Positions 9,425-21,479 of a stretch of DNA of 64,000 nucleotides are shown in pieces. The notes below the pieces were generated by a model. That model made no database searches and had not been told where the DNA came from. It saw only the letters and a program-made list of their open reading frames with translations. Position 1 is the first letter of the stretch; each line of letters begins with the position of its first letter. This DNA comes from Gautieria morchelliformis. Its lineage: Eukaryota; Basidiomycota; Agaricomycetes; Gomphales; Gomphaceae. Position numbers and translations under genes: made by a program. The stretch is from NCBI GenBank assembly GCA_015179125.1, contig WHVA01000010.1, positions 434,001 to 498,000 of the forward strand, read 5' to 3'.

Positions 9425-12400
9425 ATGGAGACTGACAGACAGTCCAGCATTAAGAGGCAATCTCTTCCAACTCCCAGCACATCGCCAGCGCCGGATACTC
9501 CACAACCAGACACTGTACAAACAATCCCTGCCTCTACTTTCTATAATGACGCACCACCGCCACTACCACCACTTCGCCCGGTCCAGAGTCCAGGCTCGGC
9601 TCATACGAACTATCATTACATCCCTCCATACCAACCAGCTGCCCTCAAGCCACCCTCGCCGCCCCCATACGATGCTTCCCCATTCACCTCTACCCTCAGC
9701 GATGCCAAGTGGCGGTCTCCAGAGCTTGTGCAGGAGGTGGAACTACCGGACGATGATATCCCGGAGCTCGTCTCTACAGATATGCCAGATTGGAGTACAT
9801 CTTTGCATCGCCCCTCACCAACCATTCCCGACCTCAACTCCTGGGCACCTGGCGGCACCGTAGATTGGGTAACGGGTGTCCCAAGTATGCAATCTAACAT
9901 CGACGGATGCAACACATTCGAAGAGTTGAACTGGTGGGATCCCGATGTGCGACTGCGTGCCGCACGTCCAGGTCCGGGAATCCTCCCCACATTACTCGCC
10001 GAGAAGCTGCACGATTCCGACCATTCCCTCTTTTCTGTAACCGTTAACCCGCCGGATATTGCGCCCCCTCTACAGTCCGCCTCCCCGTCTGTCTCTTCTC
10101 AACCGCCATTTCATCCTCCTACCCCTGACCAGGTCCACGAGGCTGTCCCACATCCTAACGCACTCTATTGTCGCAGAGACAACGGATGGATACTCTTTTT
10201 GCGTCGTTTTTCCAGCGAGTTACCTCCTCTCGCTGCTTCATTTCAAGAGACCAGTCCTGGTGTACTATTCCCTCACACATTCCGACACAAAAATACCACA
10301 TGCCTCGATGAGACGGATGGAAACCCGTTCCGTTCTGTAAATCTCACCCATCACTTCCATTGTTATCCTAAGGCCGTCTCATCACTCTCATTGAACCCCG
10401 CCTTTGACTATGCTCCTTGGGAAAAGAAGGAAGATGTGCCCAGCCATCTTCAGTCCATTCAGGAAGAGGAGGAGGAGGACCAGATGGAGGGGATAGAGTC
10501 CACGGCAGCTAATGAGTCTGCAGCCGAGGGTGCTCTCCTCGATCTGTACGTGTGTTGCCAGTGCTCTGTCTACGTCGTGTGTTCGGATTTGATACCCGGC
10601 ATTGTCCCCGCACGACATTTGGAGGAGCTTGTGCGAGAACGTGCTGAGAACCCAATCCCTGGACAGTCGGGTTCTGATGCTGCTATCGTTGCCCTGGATA
10701 CCACCATGAAGTACAGAAAATTTGCATTGTTGCATACAACCTCTTACACGTCTACAGAATCCTGGAAAACATCCTTTGGAAGAACGAAACGCGTGCGCTC
10801 CCCATTGGTCCCGGAAAATCCTTTGTTAATAAGGTCGGCTTATCTTCCCCCGCGTGTGTCTATAATTTCGATTGCCAGCCTCGCTTTATACTCACCGTCT
10901 TTGTTATAGCCTTCACATTTATCAAAGATTAGGTTTTACTGTTGTAGATCCGGAGCCCACTTCCCTTCCAATTCCCTCTGCCAAGGCGACCATTGCCCCT
11001 CCTGCTCTGAAGACTGATCGCGATCGCCTACGCCTGCTTAGGGCATGGGTCGAGCTAGGGGCCTGGTTACAGGACTACCGAAAGCGATTTCGTAAGTGTC
11101 TCCTTTGGGCTTGCAATGTCTTATTTCTGAGGGCACGCAGCCCCGAGCAACAGAAACGCGACCCAGCCGAAACCCTGGATCACGATTGAAAATGCACGTG
11201 AGCAATATCAGCAAGATATTGGAGCACACCCCAACCAGAGTAAGAATATAATATAATCTTTGTTAATGTGGGGCTGATCAAGTCACAGTCATTAGGCAGT
11301 CACTACCCGGCCTTCGTGAATTCGAGTATCCTTTGGATGCTGTCGGACGACTAGGCTTCACCCCCACGGCATATTCTCCAGGTAATGTCTCACTTCTTTT
11401 TGAGTCCTATGATCAGATGGGCTCACCTTGGTTCAGATTTACTCGAGTTTGCTTATCGCGCGCAGTGTCGCTGCGACCCAGCGAGGACGATCAAGTATCT
11501 AAATGATCTGACTACTCTCGCCATGATCATACGTGCTACGTCCATCTCTTTCCCGGTGGAGCTGGACACACTCATGGCAGATGAGGTCGCTCGTGGACGA
11601 TGGCCTCTAGTGGACTACGAGAACGCGGCACTGATGTTGGGTTTTGGGCGATCTAACGCACTCAAGGTTGAGCTCGAGGAGTCGGAGGAAGAGTTCATCT
11701 TCCGTGCATGGAGTGATGCAATGATCCGCGCATGGAAAGACCCCGACGGAGGCACCGCACGCCGTAAAGATTTAACTCGTGCCCTGAATATTATTGCGGA
11801 AGCACGAGGCAGTCGATTTCTAAAGCTGAAGGCGCAAGACAGCAAAACGGCTTTGACTCCCGAAAGGGCGTATCAGACTTTGGAAGTACCGTCAGACGTT
11901 GATGAAGAGATGCTACTCACGGTTTACAAAATGCGGGTGGGTAATCTGTTATTTTAGTCTCAACTTGTCATTGACAGCTTTATTGACCATCAGGTTGACG
12001 ATCAGCCTTCTCACCTTGACAGAATGCGGGATGCGCTGGCTGTAATTGCGCAGTGGAAGGATAGCGCACGATTGCGAGCATTTGTGGAGACAGGACAGGA
12101 TCGTGCGTAGTTTCATAAAACGAACTTGCAACATGTTTACACTCTCACACTGTAGCCGGGGAAGCAGTACAAATTTCCCACCCTGAATGGCCACGAGGTC
12201 TTAATCAGCTCGGGAACACATGCTATCTTAACTCTTTGCTCCAAGTTTGTCTTATTGTCTTCTTTGTGGGTTTCCGATATGCTCATCATACCGAGCAGTA
12301 TTTCTACACCATCAAAGATCTACGAGAAGCATTAACGCCTGCCCATTTGATTGATGACGCGAAACTAAGTGATGACGATCTAAAACGCCATCGCGTGGGC

Positions 12401-14359
12401 GGTCGGCTTGTCACCAGGAAGGAGATTGTGCGCTCTAGGAAATGTTCGTGCTATGGCTTTTCCAACAGCGCGAGCTGACGTCATTGCACGCCCAGTTGTG
12501 GCAGCTTTAGGCAGCCTCTTTTGGGAGCTTGAATACTCCGAGACACCAGCGGTTACTCCCGACCTCGAGCTAGCTAAGCTCGCTCTCGTGACATCAAAAG
12601 ACGAGGAGGATGACGAACATGGTCGAAATGACATTGGCACAGATTCCTCTGCTAGCACCGATGCAACGTTGGTTGACGAGCCTGTACCAATGGGACCTGC
12701 GCTCGCACCTGCTTCCCTGGCACTGCCAGCGTCTCCAGTCTCGTCGCCAATGTCGCCATCGCCATCTGTGTTGGGCAAGAGACAACGTAGAGCACGATCG
12801 GTACCATCGATGGATGTCGATGGAAACAGCGATAACGACCGAGACGGCTTTATCCTCGTCCCAAAGGTCACTTCTTCAAGCGTAACTGCAATTGAGCACC
12901 AGCGCGGTACGTCTGAGCCTAAGGCGGATGGTGGCGACAAGACTTCAGCAAGCAAGGACGTTGATATGGGTGTAGCGGAGGACAAGGTAAACAAACCCCC
13001 ACCTCTCCCTCCACGACGCAAGCCAGAAGTCACCTCAGAGTCTGTCATGATGTTCGGTAGGTCTCGTGAATTAAAGGTTCTTATCGTTACCCACAGCTTC
13101 GACAGGCAAACAGCATGATGTTGCTGAATGTATGGACAACTGCATGTTTCAAATTGAGACTGCGTTGCTTCGATTCGAGGGCATGGCAGGTACGGACAAA
13201 GACAAAACAAGTGTCGTAAAAAGGTGGCCGTTGATTTCTTGTTCCCTATACTACAATGTTCTCATGGCGATTGTCACGTGCAGGTTGTTCTATGGGACGA
13301 TTCGACAACGCATCCGTCCCCTACTGCTGGAACCCGATGGTCGTGGATATTCTGCCCACGAGAAAGAGGACATGTTCTCTCACCTGCCCGTCAACGTATC
13401 TGAAGAGAGCTTCGACATTTATGACGGATTAAGCGGGTACTTCGACGATACTGTCGAATTCCAGGGCAAGAAGGCGAAGATGGAAGTCTCTTTGGTCGAC
13501 CTGCCGCCAATGCTTCAGATACAGTTGCAGGTTAGTGGGACGCATCAAAGAATTTCCTTTTTTTTTTTTGGATTGACTCCCGGTTGCAGCGAGTTCAATT
13601 TAACCGGGATACCCTCCAGCCGTATAAGTCGCATGCATACGTCCGTTTTGGCGAAACGTTGCATATGGACCGTTTCTTGGATAGTGCAGACCCGGCAAAG
13701 CGTGCACAGTCCAAGTCTGTGCAGTCGGATTTGAACGCCTGTCGAGATCGAATACATGCACTCACGCGTGACAAAGTACTATGCTCGAAGTACTCTATCC
13801 GGAGTAAACGCTTATAGCATGTTGTTTCAGGGTGCCTCGTTTATCGATAGCTTGTCACGCACGTTCGACTTTCTGTCGAACCAAGATGTCGTGACACTCT
13901 CTGGCGCCGATGAAGACCTGCTTGGGCATCTTCAAGCCGAACACATTGCGCTCCAAGCCGAACTATCAGATCTAAGGACGAAGGCTGCCCGCCTCAAAGA
14001 AGAACTGGAGACCATTTGGCGCGATGAAAACCGGGCGGAGTATGAGCTCACGTCTGTTTTCGTTCACAGGGGTTCTTCGGCGTCATGGGGCCACTACTTT
14101 TTCTATTCCCGATGCTTGCCAGACAAGCCTGACTCGTGGTTCAAGTACAACGACTCCGAAGTGACACACGTCCGAAAGGATGAAGTGCTGGCTGATACTA
14201 CCGGGTCGACCGCCAATCCTTATCTTGTTTGTCTTTTTGTGTATTCGAGCGTTTCCCGAGCACTGACGTACATTCACTCAGCTTGTATATGCGCGCAAGG
14301 GGATGGATATGGTACACACCGTCAAACGGGCGGATATAGGGACGATCCCTGGCGCTTGA
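9425..14359 (+). CDS. UBP2: Ubp2-like ubiquitin carboxyl-terminal hydrolase (USP family)
   Basis: Cysteine deubiquitinase; yeast Ubp2 trims K63-linked chains with Rsp5. A long Pro/Ser-rich, probably disordered N-terminus (to about 10,400) is followed by an LYVCCQCSVYVVCSD Cys-rich segment, helical repeats (TLEVPSDVDEEML; ALAVIAQWKDSARLRAF) and the Cys box GLNQLGNTCYLNSLLQ, catalytic Cys codon 12221-12223. QHDVAECMDNC is split by an intron at about 13,060-13,110. An acidic Ser-rich insert fills 12,540-13,020. The His box YELTSVFVHRGSS-WGHY has its His codon at 14092-14094; NPYLLVYARKGMDM and a TGA at 14357 close it. Roughly 13 introns; well over 1,200 residues. Catalytic Cys and His are both present, so it looks active. 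Confidence 0.9.
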
Positions 14360-14574
14360 GTATAGGACCATGTAGAGATTCGTTCCTTTTGATTCCCTGC
14401 ATTATGCTTCATCGTTCCATACCATGCATTTCGCGGCATTCTCTCAACAAACATACATGTGTAGCCTATTTGTTTCGTTTTGTATGCGCGTGTGTGCGCA
14501 TATGTACCTCTGGGTACGCGTCGCAAATGTATTTGTAATAATTGTCGTCATAATCTTATACTTACTGTTCAGCG

Positions 14575-15925
14575 ATGCTGCGAACTTCAATTACCCGCTC
14601 TGTTGTGAGTTAAGATGTCTTGGCATCCCTGGCATCCCGTCTCCAATGTTGACGCCCTTGTAATCGGTAGTCTGCCGTATCGCGACGTTACTCCACCCAG
14701 GCAGAAGCAACTTCCAAGTCCAAGCTTCCGGTTGCTGCGGCTGTAGCTGCCGCTGCGGGAGCTGGTGGATATTATTATTATTTCCATGTTCTCCATCCCA
14801 GTGCAGAATCGCCCGCGGTGAAGGTTCAAGTGAAGAGCCCACTGGACCCTGAGCAATTTCAGAACTTCCGACTGCAGAAGGTCGTGCCGTATAACCACAA
14901 CACTTCGACGTAGGTGCTACCTTGCATTGTCACAACACTGTTGGACCTGTTGTAGATTTGTCTTCGAACTCCCGGATGGTCAGGCGTCGATGCTACCTGT
15001 TGCATCCTGTGTAATTGTGAAAGCCTCCGATCCTGATGCGCTCAAGGATGCGAAGGGGAAGCCTATTATACGGCCTTATACACCTGTCTCCCATCCGGAT
15101 CTTCCAGGGGAGTTACATTTCCTCATCAAGAAATACGATGCTGGTAACGCGTCAAAGTACATTCACTCATTAAAAGAAGGGGACAACTTGGCCATCAAAG
15201 GACCCATACCCAAATACCCCTTTAATGGTGCTGAAATTTTTTTCCCTCAGTTTTGTGAGCCTGGTGCTCACCTCTGTGGATAGTCAATGAGTTCGAAGAG
15301 GTCGTCCTGATTGGTGGTGGAAGCGGGATGTGAGTTGCCGTGTTGTATGGCATCGCGAAACTTAATGTTTTATCAGCACACCATTGTATCAAATTCTGAG
15401 CTATGCTCTCCCCGACAAGAATAACAAAACAAAGTTCAAGTTGTTATTCGGCAATGTAACGGAGAAGGACATCCTTCTGCGGGAACAGTTGGACGAGCTT
15501 AAAAGAAAGTACCCAGACACTTTCGATATCGTTTACGTGCTTTCAAAGGCGGATAAAAACTGGAAAGGTGCGCCAGTCACTACCGCGAGACACACTTGTT
15601 AGGTGAACTGTCTGCACAGGCGGGTCAGGCTACATTACGAAGGAAATGTTAAAAAATTTCGTCGCACCTCCAAGCCTGGGCGAGAAAGTCAAAGTCTTCG
15701 TGTGTGGTATGTGCCTTTCGGCTGTTACCGGTCTCGTTCTGAACGCGATGTCTGCCTGTAGGCCCTCCCGCACAAGTAGCCGCAATAGCAGGCAAGAAGG
15801 AGGGCGGGAAGCAGGGCGAAGTAGACGGCATTCTCAAGGAGTTGGGATATACCAGTGACCAAGTGAGTGGAACGTTTTCTCGACATAGTCACAACTCACC
15901 GTCTTATCAGGTATTCAAGTTTTGA
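14575..15925 (+). CDS. NADH-cytochrome b5 reductase, membrane-anchored
   Basis: FAD flavoprotein passing electrons from NADH to cytochrome b5 (fatty-acid desaturation, sterols) or, for the Mcr1 form, to mitochondrial acceptors. The first exon is MLRTSITRSVV, spliced at GTGAGT. The next carries an Ala/Gly-rich hydrophobic helix (VAAAVAAAAGAGGYYYYF) as membrane anchor. Then come DPEQFQNFRLQKVVPYNHNTS, the FAD-binding RPYTPVS, the glycine-rich NADH loop IGGGSGMTPLYQIL, FGNVTEKDILLREQLDEL and the VCGPPAQV pyridine-nucleotide motif, ending YTSDQVFKF with TGA at 15923. About seven introns; near 330 residues, normal for the family. The basic N-terminus before the helix fits Mcr1-type mitochondrial targeting, but Cbr1 cannot be excluded. 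Confidence 0.93.
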
Positions 15926-16747
15926 GATGATAGATATATTTTCTGTGGAGTTGTTGTGTCAGGCCATTGGCAATACCGGCGTATCGCTCTAGCACCATGT
16001 CCAACTAGATATCTGGAAGTAGAATTGCACTAAATATTCCAATACAATTTGCTATATATTTATCACGTTTTGCTATCATATTTCTTCATTAATTCGATGT
16101 GCTGCCATATATTGCCGTCATACATGATTATGTAAGTATACTGTACAAAATACGCTCAAAAAGGCATGAAGTAATATTTGACACGCGGCCGCCACAGTGG
16201 AGCGGAGTCTCAAGTGTGATCGATGATCGACTGATCGGTCTCTGTCCATTGGAGAAACAATAACATTGGTTCACTGCCGAAATGCTAGGACAAAGACATT
16301 TGGCCAGTTCCGACGAAACCGTCGTCGTCATTAAATCATGCCTCGTCTTTTTTTGGGGTGGCGCCGGGTGCGTGAGTACGCCGTTCACTCAGGTTGCCCA
16401 GTCCCTGTCCGACGAAACGACACTTCTGCTAGTATGACCTAATCAGATTATCCCCCCCTCCTTTTTTTTTATTGGCACGCCTGCCACGCGCGGGCTTCAG
16501 AGTGAGCCTGCCACATCCCTGTCGGACGAAAACAAAACGCCGTCGACATCAGGGTTTTTTTCAGCACGTCGGTTGTGGCGGGCTTCAGGCCCATTGTCCT
16601 CACCCGCTAGCTGAGTATCATGAGTCAGCCTCCCTGGCCGTCGGTCTCGACTTTCTCTGTTGGATTGCAACGGGCTCTATGGCCATAATAACCCTACGTG
16701 AAAGTTTATGTAACAAAGAAACAGCACCCTCCCTCACCCCCCTGCCA
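15926..16747. other. Intergenic, transition to repeats
   Basis: AT-rich to 16,150, then a direct repeat of CCCTGTCCGACGAAA at about 16,402 and CCCTGTCGGACGAAA near 16,517, and homopolymer runs (T at 16,349 and 16,461; C before). No gene recognised. Confidence 0.5.
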
Positions 16748-16870
16748 CTAGGTGGGTACCCGCGCTTCGCGCGGGGGTGTAGGTCAAACGCCTCGGTAAG
16801 GTCAAACGCATCAGTAAGGTCAAACGCATCAGTAAGGTCAAGTGAATCAGTAAGGTCAAGTGGATTGGGG
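16748..16870 (-). mobile_element. Helitron-like 3' terminus with adjacent tandem repeats
   Basis: On the minus strand, a GC hairpin (arms 16759-16765 and 16769-16775, CCCGCGC/GCGCGGG, loop TTC) is followed by seven bases and then CTAG (16751-16748), and the next base is T. Hairpin, short spacer, CTRR and a flanking T are how Helitron 3' ends are built. Inside the end are three to four copies of an 18 bp unit (core GGTCAAACGCATCAGTAA) at 16,798-16,862. The same suite recurs at 18,487. No Rep/helicase gene is seen, so this would be a non-autonomous or decayed element. Confidence 0.5.
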
Positions 16871-16889
16871 TAAATAGCATCATCCAAAA

Positions 16890-17222
16890 TATATCCCTGA
16901 TCATATAGTATCATGAATCATGTATGCACCCATGGAACAGCCGAACATGCAGAGCTCTCTCTCGACCTCTGGGATGGGCCTCCCAGCGACTCTAGACATG
17001 AATGTGGTAATGGTCTTGACTGAATCATCAGAGATTATAAGATTGCGCCTATTGTCATAATCCACAGGTTTCAAAGCTTGTGCATTGTGAAATAGATCCA
17101 ATAGTGATCTTGGGGATCCTGAATTGTGACAATGTGGTTATATCGATATGCCAGCTGATCCTCCGGTGACACTCTCACAGAACCAGAAACAATACCAAAA
17201 TTAGAAATGGGGGAAGACCCAA
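16890..17222 (-). pseudogene. Broken coding remnant of unknown family
   Basis: Two overlapping minus-strand reading frames look like one coding segment separated by a frameshift near 17,090. The upstream one reads PEDQLAYRYNHIVTIQDPQDHYW, the downstream one KPVDYDNRRNLIISDD then TFMSRVAGRPIPEVERELC. Codon-like composition and lack of repetitiveness set it apart from the satellite around it. I do not recognise the family. It sits just inside the Helitron-like end, so a captured gene piece is possible. Confidence 0.35.
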
Positions 17223-17225
17223 AAT

Positions 17226-17602
17226 GTAACGTGTCCACACAGGTAGCGTGTCTCCACACATAACGTGTCCTCACAGGTAGTGTATCCCCACAGGTAGCGT
17301 GTCCTCACAGGTAGCATGTCCCCACACATAACGTGTCCTCACAGGTGGCATGTCCTCACACATAACGTGTCCACACAGGTAGCATGTCCTCACACGTAAT
17401 GTGTCCTCACAGGTAGCGTGTCCCCAAACGTAATGTGTCCTCACATGTAACGTGTCCTCACAGGTAGCGTGTCCCCACACGTAACGTGTCCCACACATAA
17501 TGTGTCCTCACATGAAAGGTGTCCCCACACGTAACGTGTCCTCACAGGTAGCATGTCCCCACACATAATGTGTCCTCACAGGTAGCGTGTCCCCACACAT
17601 AT
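17226..17602. repeat. Minisatellite, variant 16-18 bp units (suite 1)
   Basis: About 20 degenerate tandem units built on GTGTCC(C/T)CACA(C/G)(G/A)TA, for example AGCGTGTCCCCACACATA alternating with AACGTGTCCTCACAGGTA. Units alternate in pairs, giving a higher-order dimer. It keeps long frames open on the minus strand, which I read as a by-product of period divisible by three, not coding. Confidence 0.85.
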
Positions 17603-18115
17603 CAGGGACATGTATCAGTATCTATTTTGTGACATATATAAAATAGCAAAAGAAACCACATTTAAGCAGCTGTTGTCATTAATTTTAGCAAAGTCAGGAT
17701 AATTTATTGACATCTACCTTTTGAAAAAATGTTCAAAAAATGTAGAGTACATTTAAGCTGAAGCTGGTATTAATTTTAGCAAAGTCAGGATAATTCATTG
17801 ATATCTATATTTATCATTCAAAAAAAGATAATAAAAAAACATACTACATTAAAACAGAAGTTGTTATTAACTTTAGCAAAGTCAGTATAAGTTATTGATA
17901 TCCATTTGCGAAAAAATGTCAAAAGAATTTACAGGATAGTTAAGGTGGCTGAGGTTAGCCAGTTAGATTTATTGATGTCTATTTGCGAAAAAATATCAAA
18001 AAAAATGTACAGGATATTTAAGTTGGCAGTGATTAAGGTTAGCAAGTTAGATTTATTGATGTCTATTTGCGAAAAAATATCAAAAAAATATACAGGACAT
18101 TGAAGCAGAAGCTGG
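17603..18115. repeat. AT-rich ~90 bp direct repeats (suite 1)
   Basis: Starts with a CAGGGACATGTATCA unit also found at 20,690. It continues with four to five degenerate copies of a block containing ATTAATTTTAGCAAAGTCAG, TTATTGATATCTATTTGCG and AAAAAATGTCAAAAAAATGT. The same blocks recur at 20,690-21,310. Confidence 0.8.
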
Positions 18116-18486
18116 TGTCAATTCACAGCCAGAGAAGCCCAGAGACACCCAGAGACACACACAAAGACACCCAGAGCCCAGCCAAAGCAATAGTAAGCCC
18201 ACCAGTACAGCCAGAACACAGGAAGACACCAGTGGGGAGTGCGGTGATGCAGCATCGCTCTCTTTATACCGAGCGAAGGGTCGTGCACGGACCACCCTCG
18301 CGTATGGTCACGATGACTGCGAACCGGTCATGTGACCTGGGACGCTGCTGCGCAGCGTCAATGGTCTGGCCTGGGCCAGGGGCCTAGGGCTCGCGGCTGC
18401 GCCGCTCGCTCCGCTGACCTAATTTTTACGTAACATTATTTGTCAGCGGTGCGCCCACAACCCACCGTGCTCGTTTAACTCTTAGA
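18116..18486. repeat. GC-rich module (suite 1)
   Basis: A CAGCCAGAGAAGCCCAGAGAC-type purine-rich lead is followed by CTTTATACCG, GTCGTGCACGGACCAC, TCGCGGCTGCGCCGCTCG, CCGCTGACCTAATTT and CCCACAACCCACCGTGCT. The same motifs occur in the same order at about 21,030-21,963, so this is a dispersed multi-kilobase repeat unit. No coding signal. Confidence 0.75.
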
Positions 18487-18560
18487 CTAGGTGGATACCT
18501 GCGCTTCGCGCGGGGGTGCAAGTCAAACGCCTCGGTAAGGTCAAACGCATCGGTAAGGTC
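18487..18560 (-). mobile_element. Second Helitron-like 3' terminus
   Basis: Minus-strand CTAG at 18490-18487 with T next, preceded by a GC hairpin (arms 18498-18504 and 18508-18514, one G-T pair) and by GGTCAAACGC(A/C)TC repeats. It is nearly the same as the end at 16,748. It begins exactly where suite 1 stops, so two elements of the same kind abut. Confidence 0.5.
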
Positions 18561-19200
18561 AAACACCTTGGGTAAATCAAACTTTTCTGCAACGTCCACA
18601 CTTTGACCTTTTGATCCCCTTGTTCTTTACTATTCACATACTTCCCCTTTTGACTCTATTCACCGGCCTTCCCTACTTGACCCTTAGCATAGCAAGTCTG
18701 GAGCATCAGGAGATCCATTTGTTCCACTATCAATTAGACCCACATTCCCCTTGTTCTTTTGCCTATTGATTGTTCTTAGTTCTACCCGGCACCCCCTTGT
18801 AGTTCCCCTTGTTCCATATTAGTTACTTACTCCATTTATCCTAGTGACTTTCGCTTGCACTGGAATTGCTTACCTCTCTACCTTCTGACATGTTGTCTCA
18901 GCTCTTTGTATAAAACCCAGTCACGTATGCCTCTGTTCTACAATTAGATAATCAACTTTAATATGTGACTCCCTTTGCACTGTTTCCTATTCTTAGCAGA
19001 GCAAGTACTTGCAAGACCTCTGTCTCTCTGACCTCCGTCTTCCAACTCGATTTCTGATATCCAGCTTCACTTAATTCTTGAACCCTTACCTCTTCAGTTA
19101 TAATACTTGACCTCCTCCAACTTCTGATCTCCAATCTCCAAAATACTTAGGATGATAGTTGGGGGCGCAACAGATAAGTTGAAGCTGCAGTCCTTTTAGA
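18561..19200. other. Possible decayed LTR-like segment
   Basis: Pyrimidine-rich single-copy-looking DNA with a TATA box (GTATAAAACC near 18,910), many CTCC/CTTC blocks and a GGGGGCGCAACAGATAAG end near 19,162-19,180, resembling an LTR promoter and LTR/primer-site junction. No pair, no duplication seen. No gene. Confidence 0.25.
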
Positions 19201-19254
19201 GCCAAACCCGATACATAACAGGTAATGACTCTACACATTTCTCCCATATCTGTG

Positions 19255-20635
19255 TGTCCCCTACCTCACGTTAGCATGTCCTCACCTGTAGTGTGTCATC
19301 ACACTTCATCTGTCCTCACACATATCGCATCCTCACATGTAGTGTGTCCTCACAGGTGGCATGTCCCCACGTGTACTGTGTCCCCAAGTATAGTGTGCAT
19401 AGTGTGTCCATCCTCACACGTAGTGTGTCCTCACAGGTGGCATGTCCCCACGTGTACTGTGTCCCCAAGTATAGTGTGCATAGTGTGTCCCTCAAGTATA
19501 GTGTGTGTAGTGTGTCACTTGTTTGTAACGTGTCCCTAAGTATAGTGTGCATAGTGTGTCCCTACATGCAGCATGTCCCCAAGTACAGTGTGCATGGCAT
19601 GTCCCTCAAGTATTTTGTGTGTAGCATGTCCCTGGTTTGTAGCATGTCCCTGGTTTGTAGCATGTCCCTGGTTTGTAGCATGTCCCTGGTTTGTAGCATG
19701 TCCCTGGTTTGTAGCATGTCCCTGGTTTGTAGCATGTCCCTGGTTTGTAGCATGTCCCTGGTTTGTAGCATGTCCCTGGTTTGTAGCATGTCCCTAAATT
19801 ATAGCATGTGTGTCCCCCATGCATAGCATGTCCACATGTGTAGCATGTCCCTACATGTAGTGTGTGTAGCATCTCCCTCAAGTATAGTGTGCAAAGTGTG
19901 TCCCCAATGCATAACATGTCCCCCAAGTATAGTGTGCATAGCATGTCCTTTGTTTGTAGTGTGTCCCCCAAGTATAGCATGTGTAGAATGTCCCTTGTTT
20001 GTAGTGTTTTCCCCTGTAGTGTGTCCCTTGTTTGTACCGTGTCCCCCAACCATAGTGTGTCCCCACATATAGTGTGCACATCCCCATGCATAGCATGCTT
20101 GTCCCCATGCATAACATGCGTGTCTCCACGCATAACATGGGTGTCCCCAAGCATAGCGTGTGTGTCCCCATGCATAACATGCGTGTATCCACGCATAACA
20201 TGCATGTCCCCAAGCATAGCGTGCGTGTCCCCACACATAACATGCGTGTCTCCACGCATAGCGTGTGTGTCCCCATGCATAGCCTGTCTGTCCCCAAGAA
20301 TAGTGTGTCCCCACATGTAGCATGCATGTCCCCATGCATAGCATACATGTCCCCAAGCAAGCATAGGGTGCATGTCCCCACGCATAACATGTGTCTCCAA
20401 GCACAACATGCGTGTCCCCAAGCATAGCGTGCGTGTCCCCAAGCATAGACACCCCATGCATAACATGTGTGTCTCCCTGCATAACATGAGTGTCTCCACA
20501 CATAGCATGCGTGTCCCCAAGCATAGCATGCGTGTCTCCATGCATAACATGTCTCCACACATAACATGCGTGTCCCCATGCATAGTGTGTGTAGCATGCC
20601 CCTCAAGTATAGCATGCGTAGCATATCCCCAAGGG
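19255..20635. repeat. Long compound minisatellite (suite 2)
   Basis: About 1.4 kb of 16-18 bp units sharing a TGTCCC core, in four sub-arrays: CCTCACAGGTGGCATGTCCCC types (19,260-19,560), a pure 18 bp array (19,621-19,800), TGTAGTGTGTCCC types (19,800-20,060) and GCATAACATGCGTGTCCCC types (20,070-20,580). The last tracts are rich in GCATGC palindromes. Frames stay open on both strands for up to 325 codons, but the peptides are pure repeats, so no gene is called. Confidence 0.9.
19621..19800. repeat. 18 bp perfect tandem array
   Basis: Nine exact head-to-tail copies of GTAGCATGTCCCTGGTTT from 19621 to 19782, then a tenth with a changed end. Exactness points to recent expansion compared with the degenerate units on both sides. 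Confidence 0.95.
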
Positions 20636-20688
20636 CCTCAAAGTGAAGCAAGCAGAGGCTGTTACTACTTATTAACTTTTAGCAAACT

Positions 20689-21310
20689 CAGGGACATGTA
20701 TCAATATCTATTTTGTGACATATACAGACATAAATAAAATAGTCAAGGAAACCATATTTAAGCAGCTGCTGTCATTAATTTTTAGCAAAGTCAGGATTAT
20801 CTATTTTGCGAAAAAATGTCAAGAAAATGTCCAGTACATGTAAGCTGAAGCTGTTATTAATTTTAGCAAAGTTAGGATTATCTATTTTTCGAAAAATGTC
20901 AAAAAAATGCACTGTACATTTAACCTGGAGCTGTTGTCAATCTTCACAAAGTCAGGATAATTTATTGATATCTATTTGCAAAAAAATGTCAAAAAAGCAC
21001 TGTACATTGAAGCAGAAGCTGTGATTAATGCCCAGCCAAAGCCAGAGAAGCCCAGAGACTGACAGAGAAACCCAGAGCCCAGCCAAAGCCATAGTAAGCC
21101 AGCCACCAGTATAGCCAGAGAGGAGTGGCTGGTAAGCAGCTTTACAGTAAATAAAACAATAAAACAAACCACATTTAAATGTAGAACATATTGTCATTAA
21201 TTTTAGAGGAAACTTATTGATGTCAATTTTTGAAAAAAACCCAAAAAATATTGATATTAAAACTTTTTTTTTCAGCAGTCTTTGGATGTTATTTAAATGT
21301 ATTTTCGAAA
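20689..21310. repeat. AT-rich ~90 bp direct repeats (suite 2)
   Basis: Same building blocks as 17,603-18,115: CAGGGACATGTATCA lead, then repeated ATTTTTAGCAAAGTCAGGAT, GCGAAAAAATGTCAA and GTACATTTAA blocks, with the purine-rich CCCAGCCAAAGCCAGAG segment at 21,030-21,130. Confidence 0.8.
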
Positions 21311-21479
21311 AAAATCACAAAAATATAATACACATGTGACCATACTATATGATAAAAAAAAAAAGGAACCAATAAAATTACCAACACCAATAAAATAAAA
21401 TACATGCCAATGCATTAACAAAAAGATATTACCTACCAATAGATAGCCAGCCAGCCAAAGCAATAGACAGCCAGCCAGC

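Noticed and set aside
9546-10340. Alternative frames inside the UBP2 5' exon
   Set aside because: Proline/serine-rich coding sequence opens other frames by composition; none has a domain.
12380-13210. Minus-strand 276-codon frame opposite UBP2
   Set aside because: Antisense shadow of the acidic Ser/Asp-rich insert; Ser/Arg-rich junk peptide.
17226-17602. CRISPR-like array of short repeats
   Set aside because: Repeats are contiguous and degenerate with no unique spacers, and the genome is eukaryotic.
19606-20583. Long minus-strand frame (325 codons) as a repeat-protein gene
   Set aside because: Peptide is wholly explained by 16-18 bp tandem DNA units; frames are open on both strands; no start context or unique domain.
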